Shown here: in pieces, positions 1-6,529 of the stretch
Layout: each line of letters starts with the position of its first letter
Position numbering within the stretch: the first letter of the stretch is position 1
NCBI GenBank assembly: GCA_029266935.1
Contig: JAQSVY010000051.1
Span: 1-8,909, forward strand
DNA from: Burkholderiales bacterium
GTDB lineage: Bacteria > Pseudomonadota > Gammaproteobacteria > Burkholderiales > SG8-39
Direction: 5' to 3'
DNA: 8,909 nucleotides
Translations under genes and position numbers: made by a program
Notes under the pieces: generated by a model
Told to the model about the DNA's origin: nothing
Databases searched by the model: none
Seen by the model: only the letters and a program-made list of their open reading frames with translations

Positions 1-122
1 CGCGCGAGGAATTCCAGCACTGGGCGCGCCTCGCCCGGATCGACGACGGCGGCGTGCTTGGCGCTGCGCAGCGTCCAGATGTAGTTGTCCTTGAATGCGT
101 TGACCGGGATGATTTCGAGCAT
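1..122 (-). CDS. gloB: Hydroxyacylglutathione hydrolase (glyoxalase II), N-terminal fragment
   Basis: This gene encodes the zinc-dependent hydrolase that converts S-D-lactoylglutathione to D-lactate and glutathione, the second step of methylglyoxal detoxification in the cytoplasm. Only the first 40 codons are inside the window; the rest, including the THxHxDH metal motif, lies to the left. The visible part opens [18 protein letters not shown] and continues to a VVDPGEA segment at residues 26-32, both hallmarks of the GloB N-terminus (first beta strands of the metallo-beta-lactamase fold). The ATG at 122 is preceded by AAGGA about ten bases upstream. The gene diverges from the methyltransferase gene, with the two candidate ATGs overlapping by two bases. 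The gloB / yafS-like / rnhA / dnaQ neighbourhood is also known in E. coli, which supports the call. Confidence 0.92.
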   Translation of the reverse strand, partial: MLEIIPVNAFKDNYIWTLRSAKHAAVVDPGEARPVLEFLA

Positions 123-888
123 GGTCCGGCAGTCCTTCGTGCAGAACGGGGCGCAGAAGTATAACGGCGGGCGCTCATCTCTCTCCGGGTGGTTCTCCAC
201 ACCCCAGGGCTCCTACGTGCTCGACTGGGAGATCGCCCAGTTTGACAGTGCCGTTGATGACGTGTTCGGTTTCAGGGCAGTACAAATCGGCCTACCTGAG
301 GTCGATTTCCTGCGACAGAACCGCATCCAGTTCCGCTTTACGCTCGCCCTGGAGCCGGGCGCGGCGCTCGCCGCCGACCCGCTACAACTGCCGCTCGCCT
401 CGCAGAGCGTGGACCTGCTCGCCCTGCCGCATGTCCTCGAGTTCCACGAGCATCCGCACGGGGTGCTGCGCGAGGCCGAGCGCGTGCTGAGGCCGGAGGG
501 GCAGGTGGTCATCTCGGGCTTCAACACCGCGTCGCTGTGGCGGGCGCGCCAGCTTTTCAGCCCGCGCCAGGCCGGCTCCCCCTGGGACGCGCGCTTCATC
601 GGCCTGCTTAGGCTGCGCGACTGGCTGCGCGTGCTCGGATTCGAGCTGAACGGCGGCGCTTTCGGTTGTTATGCGCCGCCTTTCCGGCAGCGGCTGTGGC
701 TTGACCGATTTGCCTTCATGGAGAAGGCGGGCGCGCGCTGGTGGCCGGTGGCCGGCGGGGTCTACATCATCCGAGCGATCAAGCGGGTGGCCGGCATGCG
801 CCTGGTCACACCGGCCTGGCGCCGCGAGCGGGCGCGCCGCCGCCAGCTCGCGCCCATCCCGCAGCGCTCGCACAAGAACCATGAGTGA
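121..888 (+). CDS. YafS-like SAM-dependent methyltransferase family protein
   Basis: This protein belongs to the class I (Methyltransf_11-like) group found between gloB and rnhA in many proteobacteria; its substrate is not known. From the ATG at 121 it is 255 residues. The recognisable core is [19 protein letters not shown] (about residues 90-108), followed by [17 protein letters not shown] and VVISGFN (to about 135), which correspond to the post-I/motif II and III strands of the fold. A GCYAPP segment and [17 protein letters not shown] follow, both typical of this subgroup. The classical glycine-rich motif I is absent; its place is taken by an [14 protein letters not shown] stretch, which I believe is a feature of the family. 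The start is uncertain. Homology begins near SLSGWF (about 178), but the only in-frame starts upstream are ATG 109, ATG 121, GTG 139 and TTG codons. The 3' end overlaps rnhA by 8 bases, implying translational coupling. Confidence 0.8.
   Translation: MVRQSFVQNGAQKYNGGRSSLSGWFSTPQGSYVLDWEIAQFDSAVDDVFGFRAVQIGLPEVDFLRQNRIQFRFTLALEPGAALAADPLQLPLASQSVDLLALPHVLEFHEHPHGVLREAERVLRPEGQVVISGFNTASLWRARQLFSPRQAGSPWDARFIGLLRLRDWLRVLGFELNGGAFGCYAPPFRQRLWLDRFAFMEKAGARWWPVAGGVYIIRAIKRVAGMRLVTPAWRRERARRRQLAPIPQRSHKNHE
158..163 (-). promoter_or_regulatory. Possible -10 element for gloB
   Basis: The minus strand reads TATACT here, five of six matches to the sigma-70 -10 consensus, in an otherwise GC-rich stretch. 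It lies about 35 bases upstream of the gloB ATG at 122. The plus strand of the same spot reads TATAAC (160-165) and could serve the opposite direction. I see no good -35 element on either strand, so this rests on the -10 match and position alone. Confidence 0.35.
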
Positions 889-1345
889 CGATGTCGTGGA
901 GATCTACAGCGACGGCGCCTGCCGGGGCAACCCCGGGCCGGGCGGCTGGGGCGTGCTGCTGCGCGCACGCGGCGCCGAGAAGGAGCTCTGGGGCGGGGAG
1001 GCGGATACGACCAACAACCGCATGGAGCTCACCGCGGTGATCCGCGCGCTGGAGGCGCTCAAGCGTCCCAGCCGCGTGCGCCTGTACACCGATTCCCAGT
1101 ACGTGCAGAAGGGCATCTCTCTGTGGATCCGGCAGTGGAGACGCCGCGGCTGGCGCACTACCGACCGCAAGCCGGTGAAGAACATCGATCTGTGGCAGCG
1201 CCTGGACGAGCTGGCCGCCGTGCACGACGTAGAATGGCACTGGGTGAGGGGCCACGCCGGCCATATCGAGAACGAGCGGGCAGACAGGCTGGCCAATAAG
1301 GGAATACCGGACGGGGATGCCTCGGATGCGGCAAGTAGTCCTTGA
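881..1345 (+). CDS. rnhA: Ribonuclease HI
   Basis: This is the cytoplasmic endonuclease that cuts the RNA strand of RNA-DNA hybrids, removing R-loops and RNA primers. The product is 154 residues, close to the usual 150-160. All catalytic acids are present at one residue beyond the E. coli numbering: D11 in [18 protein letters not shown]49 in NNRMEL, D71 in YTDSQY and D135 in ERADRLAN. The flexible-loop histidine is H125 in WVRGHAGH. The basic handle region [12 protein letters not shown] is also present. The ATG at 881 fits the family N-terminus exactly, and it overlaps the end of the methyltransferase gene by 8 bases without a clear ribosome binding site, so translation is probably coupled. 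The 3' end overlaps dnaQ by 29 bases. In E. coli rnhA and dnaQ are divergent; here they are collinear and probably cotranscribed. Confidence 0.97.
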   Translation: MSDDVVEIYSDGACRGNPGPGGWGVLLRARGAEKELWGGEADTTNNRMELTAVIRALEALKRPSRVRLYTDSQYVQKGISLWIRQWRRRGWRTTDRKPVKNIDLWQRLDELAAVHDVEWHWVRGHAGHIENERADRLANKGIPDGDASDAASSP

Positions 1346-2036
1346 CACGGAAACGACGGGCCTCAATCCGAAGCTCGGCGACCGCATCATCGAGGTCGGG
1401 TGTGTCGAAATCCTTTCCCGCAGCGTCGGCGAGCGTCATTTCCATGTCTACGTCAACCCGGAACGCGACATCGAGGAGGCGGCCTCCCGCGTGCACGGCC
1501 TCACGCGCGAGGACCTGCTCGCCAAGCCGAAATTCGCCGAGGTCGCCCGGCAGTTCCTTGATTACGTGCGGGATGCCGAGCTGATCATCCACAACGCCGA
1601 CTTCGACGTCGAGTTCCTCGACCTGGAGCTGGGCCTGGCGGGCCTGGGGCGCCTCGCCGACCACGTGGCGAAGATCACCGACACACTCGCCTTCGCGCGC
1701 GAGCTGCACCCGGGCAAGAAGAACTCGCTCGACGCGTTGTGCGAGCGCTATTTCGTGGCCAATTCGCACCGCACGCTGCACGGCGCGCTGCTCGACGCGC
1801 GGCTGCTCGCCGAGTGCTATCTGGCGATGACGCGGGGCCAGGAGAGCCTGGTGATGGAGCTGGAGACTCCGGAGGCGGCCGCCGCGGCCGCGTCCCTGCT
1901 CACCCACGACGTCACCAACCTGATCGTCCTTCCGGCGCTGCCCGAGGAGGTCGCGCTGCACGAGCGCTATCTGGACGCGCTCGAGAAGGAGACCAGGGCG
2001 CCGGCGCTCTGGAGAATGCTGGTTTCGGCCTCCTAG
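1317..2036 (+). CDS. dnaQ: DNA polymerase III epsilon subunit (3'-5' proofreading exonuclease)
   Basis: Epsilon sits in the Pol III core with the alpha and theta subunits and removes misincorporated bases. The 239-residue product has all DEDDh motifs: Exo I D10 and E12 in VLDTETTG, Exo II D97 in IIHNADFD, and Exo III H155 and D160 in HGALLD. The segment [14 protein letters not shown] before Exo III and the [13 protein letters not shown] stretch after it are characteristic of true DnaQ rather than a generic exonuclease. The C-terminal part (about 180-239) is the less conserved tail that contacts alpha; it includes an alanine run at about 187-192. The start at 1317 lies inside rnhA. ATG 1326 is an alternative that would have GGACGGGG nine bases upstream, so the protein may begin three residues later. 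It is the last gene of the rnhA-dnaQ run and ends at a GC hairpin. Confidence 0.96.
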   Translation: MPRMRQVVLDTETTGLNPKLGDRIIEVGCVEILSRSVGERHFHVYVNPERDIEEAASRVHGLTREDLLAKPKFAEVARQFLDYVRDAELIIHNADFDVEFLDLELGLAGLGRLADHVAKITDTLAFARELHPGKKNSLDALCERYFVANSHRTLHGALLDARLLAECYLAMTRGQESLVMELETPEAAAAAASLLTHDVTNLIVLPALPEEVALHERYLDALEKETRAPALWRMLVSAS

Positions 2037-2067
2037 CCGCGCCTGGCTGAGGTTTACGAGGCGCGGC
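2036..2067. terminator. GC-rich hairpin between convergent genes, possible bidirectional terminator
   Basis: A perfect nine-base inverted repeat, GCCGCGCCT at 2036-2044 and AGGCGCGGC at 2059-2067, flanks a 14-base loop. It spans the stop codons of dnaQ (TAG, 2034-2036) and of the minus-strand gene (TAA, 2056-2054). There is no T tract on either side, so it is not a canonical intrinsic terminator; it may act as a weak or protein-assisted one, or as an mRNA 3' end stabiliser. Confidence 0.45.
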
Positions 2068-2815
2068 GGGCCGCGCCGGGAAGCCACTCGACGCTCGCCA
2101 GCTCGCGGCGTGCGGCCGGCAGGTTGATCTGGTAGTTGATGAGGTACACAGTCGAGTCGTTGCGGAACTCCTCGATCTGCTTCTGCTCGAGCGAGTGCTC
2201 GAAAGTGCGCTCGAGCTTCGGCTGGCGAGTGGCGCTGGACTTGACGAAGAGCTCGAAGGCATAGCGCCCGGGCCGCAGCTGCAGTGCCTGCGCACGCGGG
2301 CGCTCCGCGACGTCGAAAAGGACGAACTTGGCGAGCGAGCGGCGCCCTTCCAGCGCAAAGGCGGTGAACGGCTCGATGGTGTTCTCGGTGTCGAGCTTGC
2401 GCTTCGCCTGGATGAAGCGCTGCATGTCCACCTCGGCCACCGGGCTGAGCAGCACGGAGCGGTCGGCGTGCCCGTCCACGGTGAGGCGCAGCGCCACCCA
2501 CTCGATGATGCCGTCGGCGTTGCCGGCGTTGATGAACTGCAGCGGCAGGAGCAGCTTGACGTCGCCGGCGAGTCGGCTCGCGCGCGGCAGGATCACGTCT
2601 CCTGCCAGCACTTCCGGCGCGAACTCGAGCAGCCTCAGTCTGACCAGGGCGAGCAGCGCGATGCCGAGCGCCGCGACGGCGAGCCCGAGCGGGAGCCAGG
2701 CGAACTGGGCGAGCGCGGGGCCGAGCACGGCTGCGAGCCCGAGCGAGACCAGCAGGATGGCCGCGACGATCAGGGTGAGGCGTGGCGCGGATGCGGGCAG
2801 GGCGGGCATGGGCAT
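2054..2815 (-). CDS. Hypothetical protein with two N-terminal membrane segments
   Basis: I do not recognise the family. The product is 253 residues. Two hydrophobic stretches lie near the N-terminus, about residues 13-35 (LTLIVAAILLVSLGLAAVLG) and 39-60, separated by a short FAWLP turn, suggesting a membrane hairpin with the remaining 190 residues on one side, probably cytoplasmic. The soluble part looks beta-rich (for example DVKLLLPLQFINAGN and GIIEWVALRLTV) and could be an immunoglobulin-like or arrestin-like sandwich; that is a guess. It contains a charged region around LERTFEHSLEQKQIEEF and a YLINYQINLP strand near the end. The start ATG at 2815 is supported by GGAGAGGA six bases upstream. 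A second ATG at 2809 is possible. The gene converges with dnaQ and diverges from the acyl-CoA ligase gene across 73 bases, so it forms its own transcription unit. Confidence 0.72.
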   Translation of the reverse strand: MPMPALPASAPRLTLIVAAILLVSLGLAAVLGPALAQFAWLPLGLAVAALGIALLALVRLRLLEFAPEVLAGDVILPRASRLAGDVKLLLPLQFINAGNADGIIEWVALRLTVDGHADRSVLLSPVAEVDMQRFIQAKRKLDTENTIEPFTAFALEGRRSLAKFVLFDVAERPRAQALQLRPGRYAFELFVKSSATRQPKLERTFEHSLEQKQIEEFRNDSTVYLINYQINLPAARRELASVEWLPGAARRAS

Positions 2816-2821
2816 GTTGGA

Positions 2822-2829
2822 TCCTCTCC
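2822..2829 (-). promoter_or_regulatory. Ribosome binding site of the two-TM hypothetical protein
   Basis: The minus strand reads GGAGAGGA with a six-base spacer to the ATG at 2815. This is a strong Shine-Dalgarno match. It favours 2815 over the ATG at 2809 as the start and supports the reality of the gene. Confidence 0.7.
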
Positions 2830-2876
2830 ACGCCCATTCGAAAAGAGCGCGTGTGAATCGTCCACCACGCGGGAGC

Positions 2877-2882
2877 TATACT
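2877..2882 (+). promoter_or_regulatory. Possible -10 element immediately before the acyl-CoA ligase gene
   Basis: TATACT matches five of six positions of the sigma-70 -10 consensus and ends six bases before the ATG at 2889. If used, transcription would start at or very near the start codon, giving a leaderless message. The candidate -35 at the right spacing (TGAATC, 2854-2859) is poor. A GGGAG at 2871-2875 is 13 bases from the ATG, too far for a good ribosome binding site. Confidence 0.35.
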
Positions 2883-2888
2883 TGGACC

Positions 2889-4535
2889 ATGTCGCGTAAG
2901 TCCAATCCCTACGACGAAAATCTCGCGAAAAACCGCGCGAACTCCGCGCCCCTTACCCCGCTTTCCTTCCTGGAGCGCGCGGCCTACGTCTATCCCCGCC
3001 GCCTCGCCGTCATCCACGGCGAGCAGCGCCAGACATGGGGCGAGACCTACGAGCGCTGCCGGCGCCTGGGATCGGCGCTTGCGCGCCGCGGCATCGGGGT
3101 CGGCGACACCGTGGCGGCAATCCTGCCCAACACGCCGCCGATGTACGAGGCGCACTTCGGCGTGCCGATGTGCGGCGCGGTGCTGAACACCCTCAACACG
3201 CGGCTGGACCCGGAGGCGATCGCCTTCATGCTCGAGCACGGCGAGGCGAAGCTTCTCCTGGTCGACAGGGAGTTTTCCGGCGTGGCGGAGAAGGCACTTG
3301 CCTTGGTGAAGAAGCCGGTCGAAGTCATCGACGTCGAGGATCCAGAGTTCGCGGGCGGCAAGCGCCTCGGCGGAAAGACCTACGAGGAGCTGCTCGGCGA
3401 GGGCGACCCGCAATGGGAGTGGCGATGGCCGCAGGATGAGTGGGAGGCGATCTCGCTCAACTACACCTCGGGCACCACCGGCAACCCGAAAGGTGTCGTC
3501 TATCACCATCGCGGCGCCTATCTGAACGCCATCTGCAACATCGTCACCTGGAGCATGCCGCAGCACGCGGTCTATCTCTGGACACTGCCGATGTTCCACT
3601 GCAACGGATGGACCTTCCCGTGGAGCATGGCTGCGAATGCGGGCACCAATGTCTGCCTCAGGAAAGTCGAAGCAGAGAAGATTTTTCTCTTGATCAGGCG
3701 ACACCGTGTGACGCACTACTGCGGCGCGCCGATCGTGCACTCGACGCTGATCAACGCGCCCGAGGAGCTGAAGAAAGGCATCGCGCACAAGGTGCACGGC
3801 ATGGTCGCGGCTGCGGCGCCGCCGGCGGCGATGATCGAAGGCATGGAGCGCATGGGCTTCGACATCACGCATGTCTACGGTCTGACCGAGGTCTACGGAC
3901 CGGCGACGGTGTGCGCCAAGCACGAGGAATGGGATTCCCTCGACATCGGCGAGCGCACGCGCCTCAACGGCCGCCAGGGCGTGCGCTACCTGATGGAGGA
4001 GGGGCTCGCCGTCATGGACCCCGAGGCCATGCAACCGGTGCCCGCCGACGGCGAGACCATGGGCGAGATCATGTTCCGCGGCAACATCACCATGAAGGGC
4101 TACCTGAAGAACCCCCGGGCCACCGAGGAAGCGTTCCGCGGCGGCTGGTTCCATTCCGGCGACCTGGCGGTGATGCAGCCCGATGGCTATGTCAAGATCA
4201 AGGATCGCTCGAAGGACATCATCATCTCCGGCGGCGAGAACATCTCATCGCTCGAGGTCGAGGACGTGCTCTACCGGCATCCGGCGGTGATCGCCGCGGC
4301 GGTAGTGGCGCGGCCCGATGACAAGTGGGGCGAGACGCCCTGCGCCTTCGTCGAGCTGAAGCCGAACTCGGCGGTGTCGGAAAAGGAGCTCATCGAGTTC
4401 TGCCGCCAGCACCTGGCGCGCTTCAAGGTGCCGCGCGCGGTGGTCTTCGGCGAGCTGCCCAAGACCTCGACCGGCAAGATCCAGAAGTTCGTCCTGCGCG
4501 AACGCGCCAAATCCACGAATGCAATCGAAACATGA
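2889..4535 (+). CDS. Acyl-CoA synthetase (AMP-forming; DmdB-like / medium-chain fatty acid CoA ligase)
   Basis: This enzyme of the ANL superfamily activates a carboxylic acid with ATP to an acyl-adenylate and then transfers it to CoA. It is 548 residues, normal for the family. Visible core motifs are A3 YTSGTTGNPKG (192-202), A5 VYGLTE (329-334), A7 FHSGD (421-425), the hinge and A8 region GYVKIKDRSKDIIISGGEN (433-451), and A10 PKTSTGKIQK (524-533) with the catalytic lysine at about 530. The N-terminus (NPYDENLAKN, then PLTPLSFLERAA) and the WTLPMFHCNGW segment (231-241) are typical of the subgroup that includes methylthiopropionate-CoA ligase DmdB and many fatty-acyl-CoA ligases. Exact substrate cannot be read from sequence. 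ATG 2889 is chosen by fit to the family N-terminus; the open frame upstream is antisense to the neighbouring gene. Its TGA overlaps the ATG of the next gene, so the two are coupled. Confidence 0.93.
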   Translation: MSRKSNPYDENLAKNRANSAPLTPLSFLERAAYVYPRRLAVIHGEQRQTWGETYERCRRLGSALARRGIGVGDTVAAILPNTPPMYEAHFGVPMCGAVLNTLNTRLDPEAIAFMLEHGEAKLLLVDREFSGVAEKALALVKKPVEVIDVEDPEFAGGKRLGGKTYEELLGEGDPQWEWRWPQDEWEAISLNYTSGTTGNPKGVVYHHRGAYLNAICNIVTWSMPQHAVYLWTLPMFHCNGWTFPWSMAANAGTNVCLRKVEAEKIFLLIRRHRVTHYCGAPIVHSTLINAPEELKKGIAHKVHGMVAAAAPPAAMIEGMERMGFDITHVYGLTEVYGPATVCAKHEEWDSLDIGERTRLNGRQGVRYLMEEGLAVMDPEAMQPVPADGETMGEIMFRGNITMKGYLKNPRATEEAFRGGWFHSGDLAVMQPDGYVKIKDRSKDIIISGGENISSLEVEDVLYRHPAVIAAAVVARPDDKWGETPCAFVELKPNSAVSEKELIEFCRQHLARFKVPRAVVFGELPKTSTGKIQKFVLRERAKSTNAIET

Positions 4536-5323
4536 GCGCCATCCTCAAGCCCGACGACTCCATCCTGCTGCGCGAAGACCGCGACGGCGTGTGCACCCTG
4601 ACCATGAACCGGCCGCAGCAGATGAACCTGCTCACGGCCCAGATGCTGGGAGCGCTGCAGCAAGCTTTCGATTCGCTGATCGACAATCCGAAAGTGCGGG
4701 TTGTGGTCCTGGCCGGGGCCGGCAAGGGCTTCTGCGCCGGGCACGACCTGAAGGAGATCAAGGCGCTCGGCGAGCTGCCGAAGATCGAGGCGCTCTTCGG
4801 TCAGTGCAGCCGCATGATGCAGACCATCGTCCAGCTTCCCCAGCCGGTGATTGCGCGCGTGCACGGCGCGGCTGCCGCCGCGGGATGCCAGCTCGTCGCG
4901 CAGTGTGACCTCGCCATCGCCTCCGAGGCGGCGAAGTTCGTCACCAGTGGCGTCAACTGGGGCTTCTTCTGCACCACGCCCGGCGTCGCAGTGGGTCGCA
5001 ACCTGCTGCGCAAGCACGCCATGGAGATGCTGCTGCTCGGCGAGCCCATCGACGCTCGCAAGGCTCTCGAATGGGGCCTCGTGAACCGGGTTGTTGCCGC
5101 AGCTGACCTGGACTCCGCAGTGCTGAGTCTTGCACAGGCAATTGCGGCGAAACCCCCGGCCACGATCACCGCCGGAAAGCGAGCGTTCTACCAGCAGCTG
5201 GAGCTCGGGCTGGACAAGGCCTACTCCCTCGCCTCAGGCGTCATCTCGGCGAGCTTCGCGCATGCGGAAGGAAGCGCCGGCATGGATGCCTTCCTCGCCA
5301 AGCAGCCGCCGCCCAAGCATTAG
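4532..5323 (+). CDS. Enoyl-CoA hydratase/isomerase family protein (ECHDC3-like), atypical active site
   Basis: This is a crotonase-fold protein of 263 residues that most likely binds an acyl-CoA thioester. The oxyanion-hole region is seen as GFCAGHDLKE (66-75) and the second one as HGAAAAAGCQLVAQCDLAIA (111-130). In ordinary enoyl-CoA hydratases a catalytic glutamate follows the second GGGC motif and another lies in the QPE motif; here these positions appear to be Q120 (in AAGCQL) and about G140 (in FVTSGVNWG). The sequence FFCTTPGVAVGRN and the MEMLLLGEPIDARKALEWGLVN segment match the ECHDC3-type group, in which the substitutions are, as far as I recall, usual. It is therefore doubtful that it hydrates crotonyl-CoA-like substrates; isomerase, hydrolase or binding roles are possible. 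The ATGA overlap with the ligase gene suggests both act on the same acyl-CoA. Confidence 0.9.
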   Translation: MSAILKPDDSILLREDRDGVCTLTMNRPQQMNLLTAQMLGALQQAFDSLIDNPKVRVVVLAGAGKGFCAGHDLKEIKALGELPKIEALFGQCSRMMQTIVQLPQPVIARVHGAAAAAGCQLVAQCDLAIASEAAKFVTSGVNWGFFCTTPGVAVGRNLLRKHAMEMLLLGEPIDARKALEWGLVNRVVAAADLDSAVLSLAQAIAAKPPATITAGKRAFYQQLELGLDKAYSLASGVISASFAHAEGSAGMDAFLAKQPPPKH

Positions 5324-5331
5324 GCAGCTCC

Positions 5332-5781
5332 ATGCTGAGAACGATGAAGCGCGTTCTCTCCGGCGCGCAAGGGGAGACCCATGCCGCACCGGCTCACGAG
5401 CGCCGCCAGCTGCACCTCGCGGTGGCGGTGCTGCTCCACGAGGCGCGCCGCGCCGACCACGCGGAGGGCAACAAGGAATCCGCCGCCGCCGTGCAGGCGC
5501 TTGTCGAGATGCTCGGGCTGGAGCGCCAGGAGAGCGCCGAGCTGCTGGCGCAGGGTCGGGAACGGGCGCACGCGCTAAGCAGCCTTTACGCGCCGCTGAC
5601 CGTCGTCAAGCGCGAGTTCTCAGCCGAGGAGCGCGTGCGGCTGGTGGAGCACCTGTGGCGGGTCGCGTTTGCCGAAGGCGGGCTGGACCCATACGAAGAC
5701 CATTACGTGCGCAAGATCGCACACCTGCTCTACGTCCCGAATACGCAGAGCATGCTCGCTCGCAACCGCGCGCGCGGCTGA
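5332..5781 (+). CDS. TerB-family (tellurite-resistance-like fold) small protein
   Basis: The product is 149 residues and almost entirely helical by composition, with no signal peptide or membrane segment. The pattern LHLAVAVLLHEARRADH (about 27-43) followed by LVEMLGLERQE, and later LVEHLWRVAFAEGGLDPYED with RKIAHLLYVPN, matches the duplicated helical TerB domain, where acidic residues after each core helix bind metal ions in characterised members. The family name comes from tellurite resistance operons, but most stand-alone members have no proven function, and no other ter gene is present here. It begins eight bases after the enoyl-CoA hydratase-like gene, so it is probably cotranscribed with the ligase and the crotonase-like protein. 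ATG 5344 is an alternative start. Its TGA directly abuts the stop of the minus-strand SDR gene. Confidence 0.72.
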   Translation: MLRTMKRVLSGAQGETHAAPAHERRQLHLAVAVLLHEARRADHAEGNKESAAAVQALVEMLGLERQESAELLAQGRERAHALSSLYAPLTVVKREFSAEERVRLVEHLWRVAFAEGGLDPYEDHYVRKIAHLLYVPNTQSMLARNRARG

Positions 5782-6525
5782 TCAGGCACCGAGGTTCAAC
5801 ATCACGCCGGAGAGCTTGCCGGCGCGCGCGGACGCGAGGAAAGCGACCGTGTCGCCGACTTGCTCCGGCTCGATCATCTGGCCGAAGGAGCCCGTGCCGA
5901 TCAGCTCCTCCCAGCGACTCTCGTCGCCGAGCTTTTCTTTCGCCGCCGCCCTCATGAGCGGGATGATGCGGTCGGTGCGCGTCGCCGGCGGGTGTACGCC
6001 GAGCACGCGCACGCCGAACGCGGGCGAGCCCTTGCCCATGGCCTTGGTGAAGGCGCCCAGCCCGGCGTTCGCCATGCTGCCGCACACGTACTCGAACGAC
6101 GGGTACTCGCCGGCCATACCGATTACGTTGACGATGACGCCGCTCTTTCGCGCCTTCATCCTCCCGAAGAGCTCGCGCGTCAGGTTGACGTAGCCGAATA
6201 CCTTCAGCTCCCAGGCATGCCGCCACTTCGCCTCGTCGATCGCCTCGATGGTGCCGCCGGGGATGTCGCCCGCGTTGTTGACGAGGACGTCGACGTCGGC
6301 GCAGGCGGCGGCGAGCGCGCGAAGCGCCTTGCCGTCCCGCAGGTCGGTCGCATGCATCTCCGAATCCGGACCGAGCAGTTTCCGCGCTTCTTCAAGACGT
6401 TCCCTGCTGCGCGAGGCGATATGCACGCGGCACCCCTCGGCCGCGAAGGCCTTGGCGCAAGCGAGGCCGATGCCCTTCGAGCCGCCCGTCACGAGTACCG
6501 ATTTGCCGCGAAGCTGGAGATCCAT
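5782..6525 (-). CDS. Short-chain dehydrogenase/reductase (SDR) family protein with non-canonical active site
   Basis: This 247-residue Rossmann-fold protein has the cofactor motif TGGSKGIG (13-20), a SR pair at 38-39 that suggests NADP(H) preference, the TDL acidic contact near 60-62 and NNAG (83-86). The usual catalytic set is not seen. The helix alpha-4 asparagine position reads LKVFG (about K108), the serine strand reads IVNVIGMAGE, and no YxxxK exists; the region is FEYVCGSMANAGLGAFTKA (145-162). I recall an SDR subgroup in Burkholderiales and relatives with similar wording (LKVFGY, Y-x-x-G then N at the lysine position), so this looks like a family trait rather than damage. ATG 6525 is supported by AAGGAAGGA just upstream. 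It is the last gene of the minus-strand operon, 11 bases after the FAD enzyme. Substrate unknown. Confidence 0.9.
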   Translation of the reverse strand: MDLQLRGKSVLVTGGSKGIGLACAKAFAAEGCRVHIASRSRERLEEARKLLGPDSEMHATDLRDGKALRALAAACADVDVLVNNAGDIPGGTIEAIDEAKWRHAWELKVFGYVNLTRELFGRMKARKSGVIVNVIGMAGEYPSFEYVCGSMANAGLGAFTKAMGKGSPAFGVRVLGVHPPATRTDRIIPLMRAAAKEKLGDESRWEELIGTGSFGQMIEPEQVGDTVAFLASARAGKLSGVMLNLGA

Positions 6526-6529
6526 GCCG

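Noticed and set aside
2037..2053. A tRNA gene after dnaQ, as in E. coli (aspV).
   Set aside because: The convergent spacer is only 17 bases and holds just the hairpin.
2328..2888. N-terminal extension of the acyl-CoA ligase frame by 187 codons.
   Set aside because: The extension is antisense to the two-TM gene, is Ser/Arg/Ala-rich and resembles nothing in the family; homology begins right after ATG 2889.
1158..4154. A 998-codon open frame on the minus strand running through rnhA, dnaQ, the hypothetical gene and the acyl-CoA ligase gene.
   Set aside because: It is antisense to three confidently identified genes, crosses the hypothetical gene in another frame, and its protein is low-complexity Arg/Ala/His-rich sequence with no motif. 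Such long shadows are expected from codon bias at this GC content.
2889..5323. Complete DMSP demethylation (DmdB/DmdD) module.
   Set aside because: The ligase resembles DmdB, but the partner lacks the catalytic glutamates expected in DmdD and no DmdC-like acyl-CoA dehydrogenase is present, so the pathway cannot be claimed.
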